From Verrucomicrobiales bacterium (lineage in GTDB: Bacteria; Verrucomicrobiota; Verrucomicrobiia; Limisphaerales; UBA9464): DNA of 64,000 nt. The position numbers and the translations under genes were made by a program. Positions 24,421-36,299 of the stretch are shown piece after piece. The stretch's first letter is position 1. Every line of letters begins with the position of its first letter. Below the pieces are notes generated by a model. That model made no database searches, had not been told where the DNA came from, and saw nothing but the letters and a program-made list of their open reading frames with translations. Location of the stretch: positions 1 to 64,000 of the forward strand of contig JAIYBC010000013.1 in assembly GCA_027488845.1 (NCBI GenBank), written 5' to 3'.

Positions 24421-25257
24421 TCAGCGGGTGGGGGAGAAGTCGGTCGGCCGAAGGAAGTACGACTTCACGCCACCGGGTACGGTGAGGGAACCGCCGGCAG
24501 CCTTTTCGCTCGCTTCACGGGCGGACTTCCACGCGGGATCCGCGCCGAAGGAGGCGAAGCTGGCCTTGGCCGCGGCCTGGGATTTGTGGGTCACGAAGTA
24601 CAAGAGCGTGGTGTCTCCGCCCGGTTGATCCGCGAGCTTGTGGAAGTAGGCCACGTTGTGGATCCCATGCTTCTCGAACAGGGCGAGCGTGTGGTCGCGG
24701 AAGCGGGCGTCCAGATTCGGAAGACGTCCTGCCGGGGTGGTGTAGACCCGAAGCTCGAACACGCCGCCCTTCGACACGTTCCCCGTGGGGAACACCGCCG
24801 AGTAGTCGGTCAATTGCAGGTAGGGATTCTCGGCTTTCGCCACGAGCCCGCCGTTGGCCTCGCTGGCCTTGTAGGCGGCCTGCCATTCGGGATCCGCCTG
24901 AAACGCTTTCCAGGACGCCTCACGGGCCTCGCGGCTCGGGTAACGGAGAAGGAAGTGGAGACGGCGATCAGCTTCATCGGTGGGCATCCAATAGCCGAGG
25001 CTTTCGATGCCATGCCGACGGAAGAGCTTGAGGGTGTGGTTTCGGAACCGTGCCATCAGCGCGTCGCTCTTGCCCGGGTTGATGGTGTAGATCCGGAGCT
25101 CATACATCGCCGAACGGTCGGTGTTCGAGGCGGAGGCTCCAGGAACGGCGCTGGAGTGGCTGGAAACCAACCGGTCGGTGTTCCCGGTGTACTCACATCC
25201 GGTGATCAGGGCGGTGGTGGCCAGTCCGGCGGTGGTTAGAAATTCGCGGCGCTTCAT
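24421..25257 (-). CDS. Exported tandem NIPSNAP-domain protein
   Basis: The 278-residue product has a Tat-like leader (KRREFLTTAGLATTALITGC) with a possible lipobox Cys at 21, then two NIPSNAP domains: residues about 50-160 (YELRIYTINPGKSDALMARF) and about 165-270 (FELRVYTTPAGRLPNLDARF). These are dimeric ferredoxin-like folds. Function in bacteria is not established; the family is strongly expanded in Verrucomicrobia and Planctomycetes. A terminator follows and the gene is divergent from hisB. Confidence 0.85.
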   Translation of the reverse strand: MKRREFLTTAGLATTALITGCEYTGNTDRLVSSHSSAVPGASASNTDRSAMYELRIYTINPGKSDALMARFRNHTLKLFRRHGIESLGYWMPTDEADRRLHFLLRYPSREAREASWKAFQADPEWQAAYKASEANGGLVAKAENPYLQLTDYSAVFPTGNVSKGGVFELRVYTTPAGRLPNLDARFRDHTLALFEKHGIHNVAYFHKLADQPGGDTTLLYFVTHKSQAAAKASFASFGADPAWKSAREASEKAAGGSLTVPGGVKSYFLRPTDFSPTR

Positions 25258-25343
25258 GATTCACCCAAGCGTCCTGTCGACCTGATGTCCGTCAAACAAA
25301 AACCTTGTTGGCCATGCCGTCCACGTTTACCCGTTCGGCGCCA

Positions 25344-26006
25344 ATGATCCGGAGAGAAGCCAAGATCCATCGCGTCACCGGGGAGACGGACATCCGCCTG
25401 CATCTGGTCGTGGACGGAAAGGGCAAGGCCGACGTCCGGACCGGGATCGGCTTCTTCGACCACATGCTGACCGCGTTCGCGCGCCATTCGACGTGCGACC
25501 TCAAGCTGCGGTGCAAGGGGGACCTCGAGGTCGATGATCACCATACCGTCGAGGACTGCGGCATCGCCCTCGGTCAAGCGTTCCTGGAGGCCTTGGGCGA
25601 CAAGCGTGGCCTCCGCCGATACGGTGCCGGATTCGACCCGCGGAACCCCTTCACTGGAGAAGCATATGTCCCGATGGACGAGGTGCTTGCACGTGGCGTG
25701 ATCGACTTCAGCGGCCGTCCGTATCTTGTCTGGCGCGGCATGGATTCCCTGTCCCAGAAACGGATTCCGATAGAGGACCGCGAACAGGATGCCTCATCGC
25801 GGTTCCGATTCGGATTGGCCAAGGAGTTCTTCCAAGGATTCGCCAACGAAGCCCGTTGCAACCTGCATCTGGAGCTTCTGGATGGAGGGGAGCCCCATCA
25901 CGTTGTGGAGGCCCTTTTCAAGGCGTTTGCGCGTGCTGTCGACCATGCATGCCAGATGGATCCGCGGATCGCGGGTGTCATCCCCAGCAGCAAGGGAAAG
26001 CTCTAG
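25344..26006 (+). CDS. hisB: Imidazoleglycerol-phosphate dehydratase
   Basis: The 220-residue product dehydrates IGP to imidazole-acetol phosphate (histidine pathway, step 6). Metal ligands are visible: GIGFFDHMLTAFARHS, DDHHTVEDCGIALGQA and late GGEPHHVVEALFKAFARA, then a short SSKGKL end. An insertion of about ten residues (GFDPRNPFTGE) lies before YVPMDEVLA, where the family usually has only a few residues. Start ATG 25344 fits family length; ATG 25314 would add 10. No other his genes are adjacent. Confidence 0.94.
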   Translation: MIRREAKIHRVTGETDIRLHLVVDGKGKADVRTGIGFFDHMLTAFARHSTCDLKLRCKGDLEVDDHHTVEDCGIALGQAFLEALGDKRGLRRYGAGFDPRNPFTGEAYVPMDEVLARGVIDFSGRPYLVWRGMDSLSQKRIPIEDREQDASSRFRFGLAKEFFQGFANEARCNLHLELLDGGEPHHVVEALFKAFARAVDHACQMDPRIAGVIPSSKGKL

Positions 26007-26116
26007 CTTGGATTCCTTCCCCAATCCAATCCGTCGGACCGCCGAAATGCCTCCACCGATTCCCGTGTTTCAGTCCGCTTGAAGCGAGCCTGAATACGAC
26101 CCAACGCCCTGCGTCG

Positions 26117-26725
26117 ATGCCCTTGTCGGTGAAACATGATTATCCGTCCGCACCCGACGAATCGTTGGTGCGGTGGGCGCAAAGTGGCGACACCGAGGCG
26201 TTCGAACAGCTGGTCTTCCGTCACCGGGACAAGATTTTTGCCCGGGCGATGATGATGATGCGCAATGAAGACCAGGCGTTGGAGCTGTCTCAGGAAGCGT
26301 GGGTGAAGGCATGGCAACGTCTGGCTCAGTTTCAGGGCGAATCGAGTTTCGCCACGTGGATGACGCGGATCGTCATCAACCTGTGCCTCGACCAATTGCG
26401 GCGTCAGAAGCGGGTGCGCACGGAATCCATCGACGAGATGCAGGAGGAATCCGGCGGCGTCGAAAGGCAGTTGCCGGTTGCCGATCCCAACCCCACTGCG
26501 GGATTGGAGCAGGACGAGTTGCGTCGGCGCATCGACGAGGCTTTGGGGAAACTGACGGAGGCTCACCGCACCGTGGTGGTACTCCATGAATTTGAAGGAC
26601 TTGAATACAAGGAGATCGCAAAGCGGGTTGGTATTTCGATCGGGACGGTGATGTCCCGGCTGTTCTACGCCCGTCGTCGGTTGGCGACCCTTTTGCAGAG
26701 TTTGAAGCGAGAAAGATCTGAATGA
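26117..26725 (+). CDS. ECF-type RNA polymerase sigma factor
   Basis: The 202-residue product has sigma-70 region 2 (residues 18-90: EAFEQLVFRHRDKIFARAM, ELSQEAWVKAW, FATWMTRIVINLCLDQLRR) and region 4 (residues 130-190: ALGKLTEAHRTVVVLHEFEG, EYKEIAKRVGISIGTVMSRL). Region 3 is missing, as expected for ECF factors. The stop overlaps the start of the next gene (ATGA), whose product looks like its anti-sigma factor. The regulon is not visible here, apart from the co-transcribed secreted protein gene. Confidence 0.93.
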   Translation: MPLSVKHDYPSAPDESLVRWAQSGDTEAFEQLVFRHRDKIFARAMMMMRNEDQALELSQEAWVKAWQRLAQFQGESSFATWMTRIVINLCLDQLRRQKRVRTESIDEMQEESGGVERQLPVADPNPTAGLEQDELRRRIDEALGKLTEAHRTVVVLHEFEGLEYKEIAKRVGISIGTVMSRLFYARRRLATLLQSLKRERSE

Positions 26726-27171
26726 AAACGACTGAAATGACCTTGGACCTGCAGGCCTACGTCGATGGCGAACTGCCTTCCGACCGTCGCCAGGCGGTCG
26801 AAGCCATGCTGTCAGGCGATGCCGAAGCGAGGGAGCTGGTCGAGGGCCTGCGCCGACTGAGTCTTCTGGTCCGTTCCCACGAGCCGGAAATCAAGGTGCC
26901 GGCCAGCCGCGAGTTCTACTGGTCGCAGATCCAGAAGCAGATCGACCTCGTGGAGCGGGAGGAGATTCGTCGTCCTGCCGGTTTCGCTTTGGGATGGCTT
27001 CGATGGCTGGTTCCAGCCGTGGGAGCCGCCGCTGTTGCAGTGGTGGTGTCGCTCAGGCCGGGGCCGGAGGAGGTCACCTTGGCCGGCGCCTTTGATTCCG
27101 CTCAGACGGAATCTTCCGCCGTGGTCTTCCGTTCAGAAAGCGACGGCGTTACCATCCACTGGATCGATTGA
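26722..27171 (+). CDS. Putative membrane anti-sigma factor
   Basis: The 149-residue product starts with an anti-sigma-like helix bundle (LQAYVDGELPSDRRQAVEAM, residues 9-60), has one transmembrane helix (residues about 92-110: LRWLVPAVGAAAVAVVVSL) and a 40-residue periplasmic tail. The H-x3-C-x2-C zinc motif of ZAS domains is absent. It overlaps the sigma gene stop by ATGA. Function is inferred from context and topology. Confidence 0.8.
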   Translation: MKTTEMTLDLQAYVDGELPSDRRQAVEAMLSGDAEARELVEGLRRLSLLVRSHEPEIKVPASREFYWSQIQKQIDLVEREEIRRPAGFALGWLRWLVPAVGAAAVAVVVSLRPGPEEVTLAGAFDSAQTESSAVVFRSESDGVTIHWID

Positions 27172-27218
27172 TGGGTTCCCGCGGATCCCGGGATATCCCC
27201 ATTCGGAAGCCTTTCCTG

Positions 27219-27680
27219 ATGAACTTTTTCCAACGCCTGTACCTTCTCCTCGCCTTTGCAGGGATCACGGTTTCGACCCTCGGCGGCGACGCCAAGCTTC
27301 GTGTCGAACTCGCCTGGGGAACCGATGGTACACGGCCCGACGGCAAGGATCTGGTGGAACTCGATTCCAAGGCGCGCGAGAAGCTGCGTCACTTTCGCTG
27401 GAAAAACTATTGGGTGGTGAAGTCGGAGACGCCTTCGGTTCCTGAAAAGGCCAGCCGTTCCTTGGTCCTCGATCGGTGTCAGGTGGACCTGAAGGTCCTT
27501 CCGAACAACCAGATCGAGGTTCGCCTCTCGACGGTTCTTCCGGATCGGGAGCTGAAGCTGATCAAAACCGTTCAGCATTCGATGGACGCGCTCAAGCATG
27601 GCGAGTTCCTGATCATCGCCGGCGACGACAAGAAGAAGTGGGATGACGCGTGGTTTGTGATCATCCGTTCGGAACCCTGA
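27219..27680 (+). CDS. Small exported protein downstream of the sigma/anti-sigma pair
   Basis: About 153 residues from ATG 27219, with GGAAG about nine bases upstream and a signal peptide (FFQRLYLLLAFAGITVSTLGG). The mature part is beta-rich and basic and contains KLRVELAWGTDGTRP and a late DDAWFVIIRS; there are no catalytic motifs I recognise. It is probably co-transcribed with the sigma and anti-sigma genes, so a regulated envelope or sensory role is possible. An upstream in-frame ATG at 27171 is less likely. Confidence 0.72.
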   Translation: MNFFQRLYLLLAFAGITVSTLGGDAKLRVELAWGTDGTRPDGKDLVELDSKAREKLRHFRWKNYWVVKSETPSVPEKASRSLVLDRCQVDLKVLPNNQIEVRLSTVLPDRELKLIKTVQHSMDALKHGEFLIIAGDDKKKWDDAWFVIIRSEP

Positions 27681-27716
27681 TGCGACGCTTCCGGGCGGCC
27701 TGTCCACAATCTGTAG

Positions 27717-30329
<2,613 letters not shown>

Positions 30330-30407
30330 GATCCGGTACCTGGGGCGCCTTCGCGGGATCGCGGTTGGCGCCGGGAATCACCCAAAGAATTTTTCGTTTT
30401 TCCGACT

Positions 30408-33032
30408 ATGCCTGACGACAAGACCCCGGTGCCGCCGAGTGGCGGCGCCTATTCGGCCGGTGAGAAGATCACCAAGATCAATGTCGCCGAGGAGATCAAG
30501 GCCTCGTTCCTCGACTACTCGATGTCCGTGATCATTTCCCGTGCACTGCCGGACGTGCGGGACGGACTGAAGCCTTCGCAGCGGCGCATCCTGTACGCGA
30601 TGCATGAGCTTTCGCTGTTTCCCGGACGCAAGCCCTACAAGTGCGCGAAGATCTGTGGCGACACTTCGGGCAACTACCATCCCCACGGTGAGGCGGTCAT
30701 CTACCCGACCCTCGTCCACATGGCCCAGCCCTGGGCGATGCGCGAGAAGTTGATCGAGGGCAAAGGCAACTTCGGTTCGGTGGAGAACGATCCGCCGGCC
30801 GCGATGCGTTACACCGAGGCCCGTCTGACCCACCTTGGTGCGGCGCTGATGCAGGACATGGATCGGGACACGGTCGATTTCGTCCCGAACTACGATGAGC
30901 GAATGACCGAGCCGACGGTGTTTCCGGCGGCCTTCCCCAACCTCTTGGTCAACGGCGGCACGGGCATCGCGGTCGGCATGGCCACCAATCTCGCCCCGCA
31001 CAACCTCGCCGAGGTTGTCGAGGGGATCTGCGCCCAGATCGACAACCCGGAGATCACCAACGCCCAGCTCCAGAAGTTCATCAAGGGCCCGGATTTTCCG
31101 ACCGGCGGCATCCTTTGCGGTGTCGACGGCATCCGCTCCTACTTCGAGACGGGGCGTGGAGGTGTGAAGCTCCGCGGCCGCATCGGGGTCGAGCAGCTCA
31201 AGGGTGGACGTGAACAATTGGTCATCACGGAGATCCCGTTCAACGTCAACCGGGCCGCGTTGGAAGAGCAGATCGCGGACATGGTGACCGAGAAGATCAT
31301 CACCGACATCTCGGCGATCCGGAACGAATCCGACGAGAACTGCCGGCTGGTCATCGAACTCAAGCGGGATGCGATCCCGAAGGTTGTCATCAACAACCTC
31401 TACAAGCACACCCAGCTTGAGGTGAGCTTCAGCGTCAACGCCTTGGCGATCGACCATGGTCGTCCGAAGACGCTCAAGCTCCGGGAGATGATCGCGGCCT
31501 ACATCGATCATCGCCGCGAGGTGATCCTTCGCCGTACCCGTTTCGAACTGCGCAAGGCTGAAGAGCGGGCGGAAACCCTCGAGGGTTATATCTGCGCGCT
31601 TTCCAACCTCGATGAGTTCATCCGGATCATCCGGAGCTCCAAGAACCGCGACGAGGCCCGTGTCAAGCTGCTGGCCTTCGAGTGGACCCGGGCGCAGGTC
31701 GAACGATGGGGCATCCTGGTCCGCTCCGAGGCGCGTCTCACCAAGGGGCGCTATGCCCTCTCAGAGCGGCAGGTCGACGCGATCCTGGACTTGCGTCTCT
31801 ACCAGCTCACGGGCCTCGAGATTGACAAGGTCCGAGGCGAGTACGCCGAGTTGATCGAACGCATCAAGGACCTCCTCGACATCATTGCACGGGAGTCGCG
31901 CGTGATGGGCATCATCAAGAAGGAACTGCGCGACATCAAAGACAAGCACGGGAATCCCCGCCGGACCGAGATCGTCCCCGACGAGGGCGAGATCGCGATC
32001 GAGGACCTCATTGCCAACGAGGGGGTGATCGTGACACTGACCCACAACGGCCTCATCAAGCGGACCAACGTCTCGAGCTACCGCGCCCAGAAGCGCGGGG
32101 GCAAAGGCGTGATCGGGATGTCGACCCGCGAAGCCGAGAAGCCTGAGGACAGCGACTTCATCGAGCGTCTCTTCACGTGCTCCACGCACGACTACCTGAT
32201 GTTCTTCACGAACCTCGGCAGGGTCTATGTCGAGAGGGTCCATGAGATCCCCGACATGGGACGTGCCGCGAAGGGAAGGAGCATAGCCAACCTGCTGGAA
32301 CTGCGTGCCGAAGAACGCATCCAGGCCTTGGTCCGGGTCGTCGCCAAATACGGCCCCAACAAGGAGGATCAAACGTGGCAGCAAACCCAGGAACTATTCT
32401 TCGTGACCCGGATGGGAACCGTGAAGCGGACCGCGCTCAGCGACTTCCAGAACGTCCGCAAGGGAGGCATCATCGCGATCACCCTGGAACAGGGGGATGA
32501 CCTCGTGGAGGTCTGCCTGACCACCGGGCAGAACGAGATCGTACTGATCACGAAGGAGGGCATGAGCATCCGTTTCGCCGAGGAACAGGTGCGATCCATG
32601 GGGCGCAATGCCGCTGGCGTGAAAGGGATCGAGCTGGAGACAGGGGATTCCGTGGTGGCCCTAGCCCTGGTCGACCCCGATGCGACACTCTTGGTCGCCG
32701 GCGAGAACGGCATAGGCAAGCGCACCAGCTTCGAGGAGTACCGCGCGCAGAGTCGCGGGGGCAAGGGGATCATCACCATGAAGACCGGAGACAAGACGGG
32801 GAAGGTGGTGGGTGCCCTCAGCGTCAAGGACGCAAACGAGCTCATGCTGATCACGGTCGGTGGTCAGATGGTTCGGATCCCGGTCCGGGGAATTCGTGAG
32901 GCGGGAAGGAACACGATGGGCGTCAAGCTGATCGACCTCGCCGAGAAGGATCGCCTCCAGGCGATCGCCCCGGTGATCAGCGAAACCCAGGAAGAGGAAG
33001 CCGTGGGTGGAGAAGCCCCGCCGGCAGAATAG
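30408..33032 (+). CDS. gyrA: DNA gyrase subunit A
   Basis: The 874-residue product has the breakage-reunion domain (AAMRYTEARLT with the active-site Tyr), a coiled-coil tower, and a C-terminal beta-pinwheel with a GyrA-box-like AQKRGGKG near residue 565, which supports gyrase rather than topoisomerase IV. The quinolone pocket reads HPHGEAVIYPTLV: the positions equal to E. coli Ser83 and Asp87 are Ala and Pro. No second type II topoisomerase A gene is in the window. A terminator follows at 33059. Confidence 0.96.
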   Translation: MPDDKTPVPPSGGAYSAGEKITKINVAEEIKASFLDYSMSVIISRALPDVRDGLKPSQRRILYAMHELSLFPGRKPYKCAKICGDTSGNYHPHGEAVIYPTLVHMAQPWAMREKLIEGKGNFGSVENDPPAAMRYTEARLTHLGAALMQDMDRDTVDFVPNYDERMTEPTVFPAAFPNLLVNGGTGIAVGMATNLAPHNLAEVVEGICAQIDNPEITNAQLQKFIKGPDFPTGGILCGVDGIRSYFETGRGGVKLRGRIGVEQLKGGREQLVITEIPFNVNRAALEEQIADMVTEKIITDISAIRNESDENCRLVIELKRDAIPKVVINNLYKHTQLEVSFSVNALAIDHGRPKTLKLREMIAAYIDHRREVILRRTRFELRKAEERAETLEGYICALSNLDEFIRIIRSSKNRDEARVKLLAFEWTRAQVERWGILVRSEARLTKGRYALSERQVDAILDLRLYQLTGLEIDKVRGEYAELIERIKDLLDIIARESRVMGIIKKELRDIKDKHGNPRRTEIVPDEGEIAIEDLIANEGVIVTLTHNGLIKRTNVSSYRAQKRGGKGVIGMSTREAEKPEDSDFIERLFTCSTHDYLMFFTNLGRVYVERVHEIPDMGRAAKGRSIANLLELRAEERIQALVRVVAKYGPNKEDQTWQQTQELFFVTRMGTVKRTALSDFQNVRKGGIIAITLEQGDDLVEVCLTTGQNEIVLITKEGMSIRFAEEQVRSMGRNAAGVKGIELETGDSVVALALVDPDATLLVAGENGIGKRTSFEEYRAQSRGGKGIITMKTGDKTGKVVGALSVKDANELMLITVGGQMVRIPVRGIREAGRNTMGVKLIDLAEKDRLQAIAPVISETQEEEAVGGEAPPAE

Positions 33033-33058
33033 ACGCCGACACTGTAGACCAAGCAAAA

Positions 33059-33085
33059 GGCGCCGCTCAGCGGCGCCTTTCTTGC
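33059..33085. terminator. Bidirectional intrinsic terminator between gyrA and infA
   Basis: GGCGCCGC (33059-33066), a TCA loop and GCGGCGCC (33070-33077) form a perfect 8-bp stem, with TTTCTT on the right and AAAA on the left, so T-runs exist on both strands. It lies between the convergent gyrA and infA genes. Confidence 0.85.
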
Positions 33086-33112
33086 ATTTTCTCAGGGAGT
33101 ACCGCGTGGACC

Positions 33113-33325
33113 TCAGCCGATGCGCCACGTGATCCGGGCCTTGTTCAGGTCGTACGGTGACATCTCCATCTTCACCCGGTCCCCTGGCGTCAACCGGACG
33201 AAGCGCTTTCGCATCTTCCCCGAGATCGTGGCCAGCACGACGTGTTTGTTGTCCAATTCGACCCGGAACATGGTTCCAGCCAAAACGGAGACGACCTTAC
33301 CCTCGACTTCAATATGTTCTTCCAT
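33113..33325 (-). CDS. infA: Translation initiation factor IF-1
   Basis: The 70-residue S1/OB-fold protein has the family's normal length. [20 protein letters not shown], then [20 protein letters not shown] and [15 protein letters not shown], are the conserved blocks. It binds the 30S A site during initiation. ATG 33325 is chosen for the exact family length; longer upstream frames are not family-like. The genes next to it are not the usual ribosomal-protein cluster (secY, rpmJ). Confidence 0.97.
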   Translation of the reverse strand: MEEHIEVEGKVVSVLAGTMFRVELDNKHVVLATISGKMRKRFVRLTPGDRVKMEMSPYDLNKARITWRIG

Positions 33326-33667
33326 GCAGGCAACGGACCCCAGCGGAGCACTCCCCCTCTGGGAGCCGCGAAAATGAAGATTCGGCGGAGTCTGACAAGG
33401 TCCAAATCCTTGTGAGCCACCGGCGAGAGGGATTTTCGTTTGGATGCCTCGAGGTATCGCTTCAGTCGAGATAGGCCGATCCGTTCCGTCCGACCTGCCC
33501 CAAGCGAAGATCTGCGCGTGGACTTGGGCTTCTCCGGGCGCTGCTTCGAGGGTCTTTATGCCGTCTTTACAATTCGGCTGCTTCCGGAAATCAAAGGTTA
33601 ATCGACCCCGTCTCATCTGAGGTCCCGGTTTCGAGTCCATCTGGGTGCAACCGGATTGCCCTGAACA
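33326..33667. other. 342-base divergent intergenic region
   Basis: This lies between infA (minus) and the CotH-like gene (plus). I see no further gene, tRNA or clear terminator. It presumably holds both promoters; there is no strong match to a consensus. Confidence 0.5.
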
Positions 33668-35323
33668 ATGAAATCCACAATCGCTCGAATCTTCACCATG
33701 GGTCTTCTCGCAACGCTGCCGGACCTGTGTAACGCCCAGTTTGGTCCTCCGCCGGGCGGAGGACGTGGCCCGGGCGGTCCTCCATCGCGGGAGCCGACGG
33801 AATTGGTCAAGAAGTTCGACCTCGACGGCAACGGCTACTTGGATGCCGACGAAAGGCAGTCTGCCCGCCGAGAGGCCGCACAGAAGCCGAGGTCTGGCCT
33901 TCCCGGTTTCCGAGGTCCTGGAAGACCCGGCTCGACACCTCCGCAGCCCACTCCAGGCCCCAAGGTGCGACCGCAGGATGTCGCATCGATCTCAGGTGCG
34001 GATCTCTATGATCAGGGAGTCGTTCGAACCTTCTTCCTGACATTCGAATCCAGCGAATGGGAGAAGGAGTTGTCTGACTTCAGGGATACGGATGTCGACG
34101 TTCCCGCTACACTGCAAGTAGATGGGAAAACCTACAAAAAAGTGGGCGTTCATTTTCGTGGAATGTCGTCGTATTCGATGGTTATGGAAGGACAGAAAAG
34201 GTCTTTTAATATCTCAATGGACCTGGCCCAAAAGGGACAAAACATTCTTGGGTATAAAACGTTGAATCTATTGAACTCGCACGAGGATCCATCGTTCCTA
34301 AGGACGGTGCTCTACAGTCGAATTGCACGCGAGTATTTGCCAGCCCCGAAAGCGAATTTAGTGCATGTGGTCATTAATGGAGAGAGCTGGGGAATATATT
34401 CAAATGTTCAGCAGTTCAACAAAGAGTTTTTGAAGGAAAACTTTAATTCTGCTGCCGGTACTCGTTGGAAGGTTCAGGGTAGTCCGAATGGGCGAGGTAC
34501 TCTTGAGTATCTTGGGGCTGATCCGCAGGCTTACAGAAAGATATATCAGCTCAAAAGCAAAGAATCCCCGGAAGCTTGGGCGCGTTTGGTTGAAATGATT
34601 CGAGTCTTGAACCAGACTCCGCCCGAAAAGTTAAAAGAGAATCTCGAGCCGGTCTTGGATGTAGATGGTGCACTCCGATTTCTTGCTCTCGAGAATGCCT
34701 TGATCAACAATGATGGATATTGGATTCGAACGAGTGACTATGCATTGTATCTGGATGGATTTGGTCGGATTCACTTAGTTCCTCACGACATGAATGAAGG
34801 GTTCTCTAGGCCGGGAGGTCCAGGATTTGGTGGCGGAGGCGGAAGGCCTGGAGGACGTCGAGGACCGCCGGGTTTTGAAGGCGGGGGGCGAGAGTTCGGG
34901 CCGCCTGGACAGGAACCAAATGGGCAGGCTCCGGGGCGGCCTCCACGTGGAGAGTTCAAGCCGGACGAAAAGTCTCTCGTCGACGGACTGAAGCTTGAGC
35001 CGTTGGTTGCAGCTCAAGATCGATCTAAGCCGCTAATCTACAGGCTCTTGGCGGTGGATGAGTACCGTATGAAGTATCTCCGCTATGTCCGGGAGATTGC
35101 CGAAAACTCGCTCGACTGGCAGCGATTGGGGCCGATTGCCGAACGACTACACGCAGCGATCGAACCCGTTGTGAAATCCGATGGTCGTAAGCTCGATTCA
35201 AATGAGGATTTTGAATCGAGCCTAAGCCTGAGTGGAAACAAGGGTTCTGTGATCTCGCTCCAACGGTTTGCTGTTGAGCGCAGAATCTTTCTTCTGGAGA
35301 AAAAGGAGGAGAAGAATCCCTGA
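33668..35323 (+). CDS. Exported CotH-like kinase family protein with EF-hand
   Basis: The 551-residue product has a signal peptide (residues 1-23), a Pro/Gly-rich linker, one EF-hand-like loop ([14 protein letters not shown], residues 50-63), then a CotH domain (residues about 110-520: [64 protein letters not shown]). A low-complexity Gly/Arg/Pro insert (residues about 378-430) interrupts the domain. The first 130 codons are GC-rich and the CotH part is AT-rich, like the exopolysaccharide genes. It is a distinct subtype from the CotH-like protein at 13192-14790. Confidence 0.87.
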   Translation: MKSTIARIFTMGLLATLPDLCNAQFGPPPGGGRGPGGPPSREPTELVKKFDLDGNGYLDADERQSARREAAQKPRSGLPGFRGPGRPGSTPPQPTPGPKVRPQDVASISGADLYDQGVVRTFFLTFESSEWEKELSDFRDTDVDVPATLQVDGKTYKKVGVHFRGMSSYSMVMEGQKRSFNISMDLAQKGQNILGYKTLNLLNSHEDPSFLRTVLYSRIAREYLPAPKANLVHVVINGESWGIYSNVQQFNKEFLKENFNSAAGTRWKVQGSPNGRGTLEYLGADPQAYRKIYQLKSKESPEAWARLVEMIRVLNQTPPEKLKENLEPVLDVDGALRFLALENALINNDGYWIRTSDYALYLDGFGRIHLVPHDMNEGFSRPGGPGFGGGGGRPGGRRGPPGFEGGGREFGPPGQEPNGQAPGRPPRGEFKPDEKSLVDGLKLEPLVAAQDRSKPLIYRLLAVDEYRMKYLRYVREIAENSLDWQRLGPIAERLHAAIEPVVKSDGRKLDSNEDFESSLSLSGNKGSVISLQRFAVERRIFLLEKKEEKNP

Positions 35324-35346
35324 GTCTTCCGGGAGGAAGTGGGTGT

Positions 35347-36210
35347 TCAAACCTTCACCGAAATCTGAAGCGGGTCAGTCAATCTCTGTTCCAGTTTGGA
35401 AATGTTTTCTTGAATCCTGTCGATGTATGGATTAATGCCGTTTGGCTGGGGTTTTGCCAAATAGCGAAACAGTCCTGCAAAGTCAGACTCGATTTTCGGC
35501 TGGACGTAACGCTTCCAAAACGCAGGCGTTCGCTGCATTAGATCTTCAGCACTTGAAAACAGTTCTGCTTCAGCGCCGTTAAAGTGGGAGGATTCTTTGA
35601 ACTCTTCAAAGAGGATCGGCAATTTTTCGATGTAGTCGTCCGCTGCCATTTGACCCAGCAAATCCGCGGTTCCGAGAGCATAACCGGCGATTCGATACTC
35701 TTCCGTATCAAAGTGAATGTTTGATGGGGTTGTACCCATTCCTGTGCAACGAATCATGGACTGCACTGCCGAGATCTCGCGATCGGCGACTCCGTGGTGG
35801 CGCAGAAGACAATCTGCGAAATAGCAGCTCCGGCTAACATGTGTTTTTGTGTATTTTGCACCTGTTCCAGCTTTGTCAAATCGCTTCTTTAAGTATCCGG
35901 TATCGTGAAGAAGGATCGCCAGTATTGCTAACTCAAATGTTCGTTTGCTCAATGGCGGCGTCGCTTCAGCCTCTGCTCGCCCTCTCAGCAGTTGAGAGAG
36001 GCAAAGCGTTCCTTGAAGCGTGTGCTCCAAATCATGATAACGGGTATCAACCGGAAGGTAGCCAGGAAAGCGGCCGCGGAAGGCGTCGACGGCCCATCCA
36101 AACGCTCGGCTGACAAATTTGGGGTCGCTGTCTGGAAAAAGGAAGACGTAGTCGGCGTGAACTCGGGTTGCCACCGACAGCGGATCCCGGGTGTTTACCC
36201 AAGGGTGCAT
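35347..36210 (-). CDS. HD-domain phosphohydrolase-like protein
   Basis: About 287 residues from ATG 36210 (GTG 36246 is possible). The HD-superfamily metal motif is present: RYHDLEHT (His59, Asp60, His63), then LLHDTGY (His102-Asp103) and a later THVSRS His124. The layout resembles the HD/PDEase superfamily, including enzymes that cleave cyclic nucleotides or dNTPs. The substrate cannot be assigned. AT-rich codon use matches the preceding CotH gene. It is convergent with it. Confidence 0.8.
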   Translation of the reverse strand: MHPWVNTRDPLSVATRVHADYVFLFPDSDPKFVSRAFGWAVDAFRGRFPGYLPVDTRYHDLEHTLQGTLCLSQLLRGRAEAEATPPLSKRTFELAILAILLHDTGYLKKRFDKAGTGAKYTKTHVSRSCYFADCLLRHHGVADREISAVQSMIRCTGMGTTPSNIHFDTEEYRIAGYALGTADLLGQMAADDYIEKLPILFEEFKESSHFNGAEAELFSSAEDLMQRTPAFWKRYVQPKIESDFAGLFRYLAKPQPNGINPYIDRIQENISKLEQRLTDPLQISVKV

Positions 36211-36299
36211 TTTGACCACGCATACCGCGTTTTCCCGGTTTCGCACGGAAAAAGACGCCGCAGGAAGCGGACCATCCGCAGCCCTCTGCCCCCATCGGG

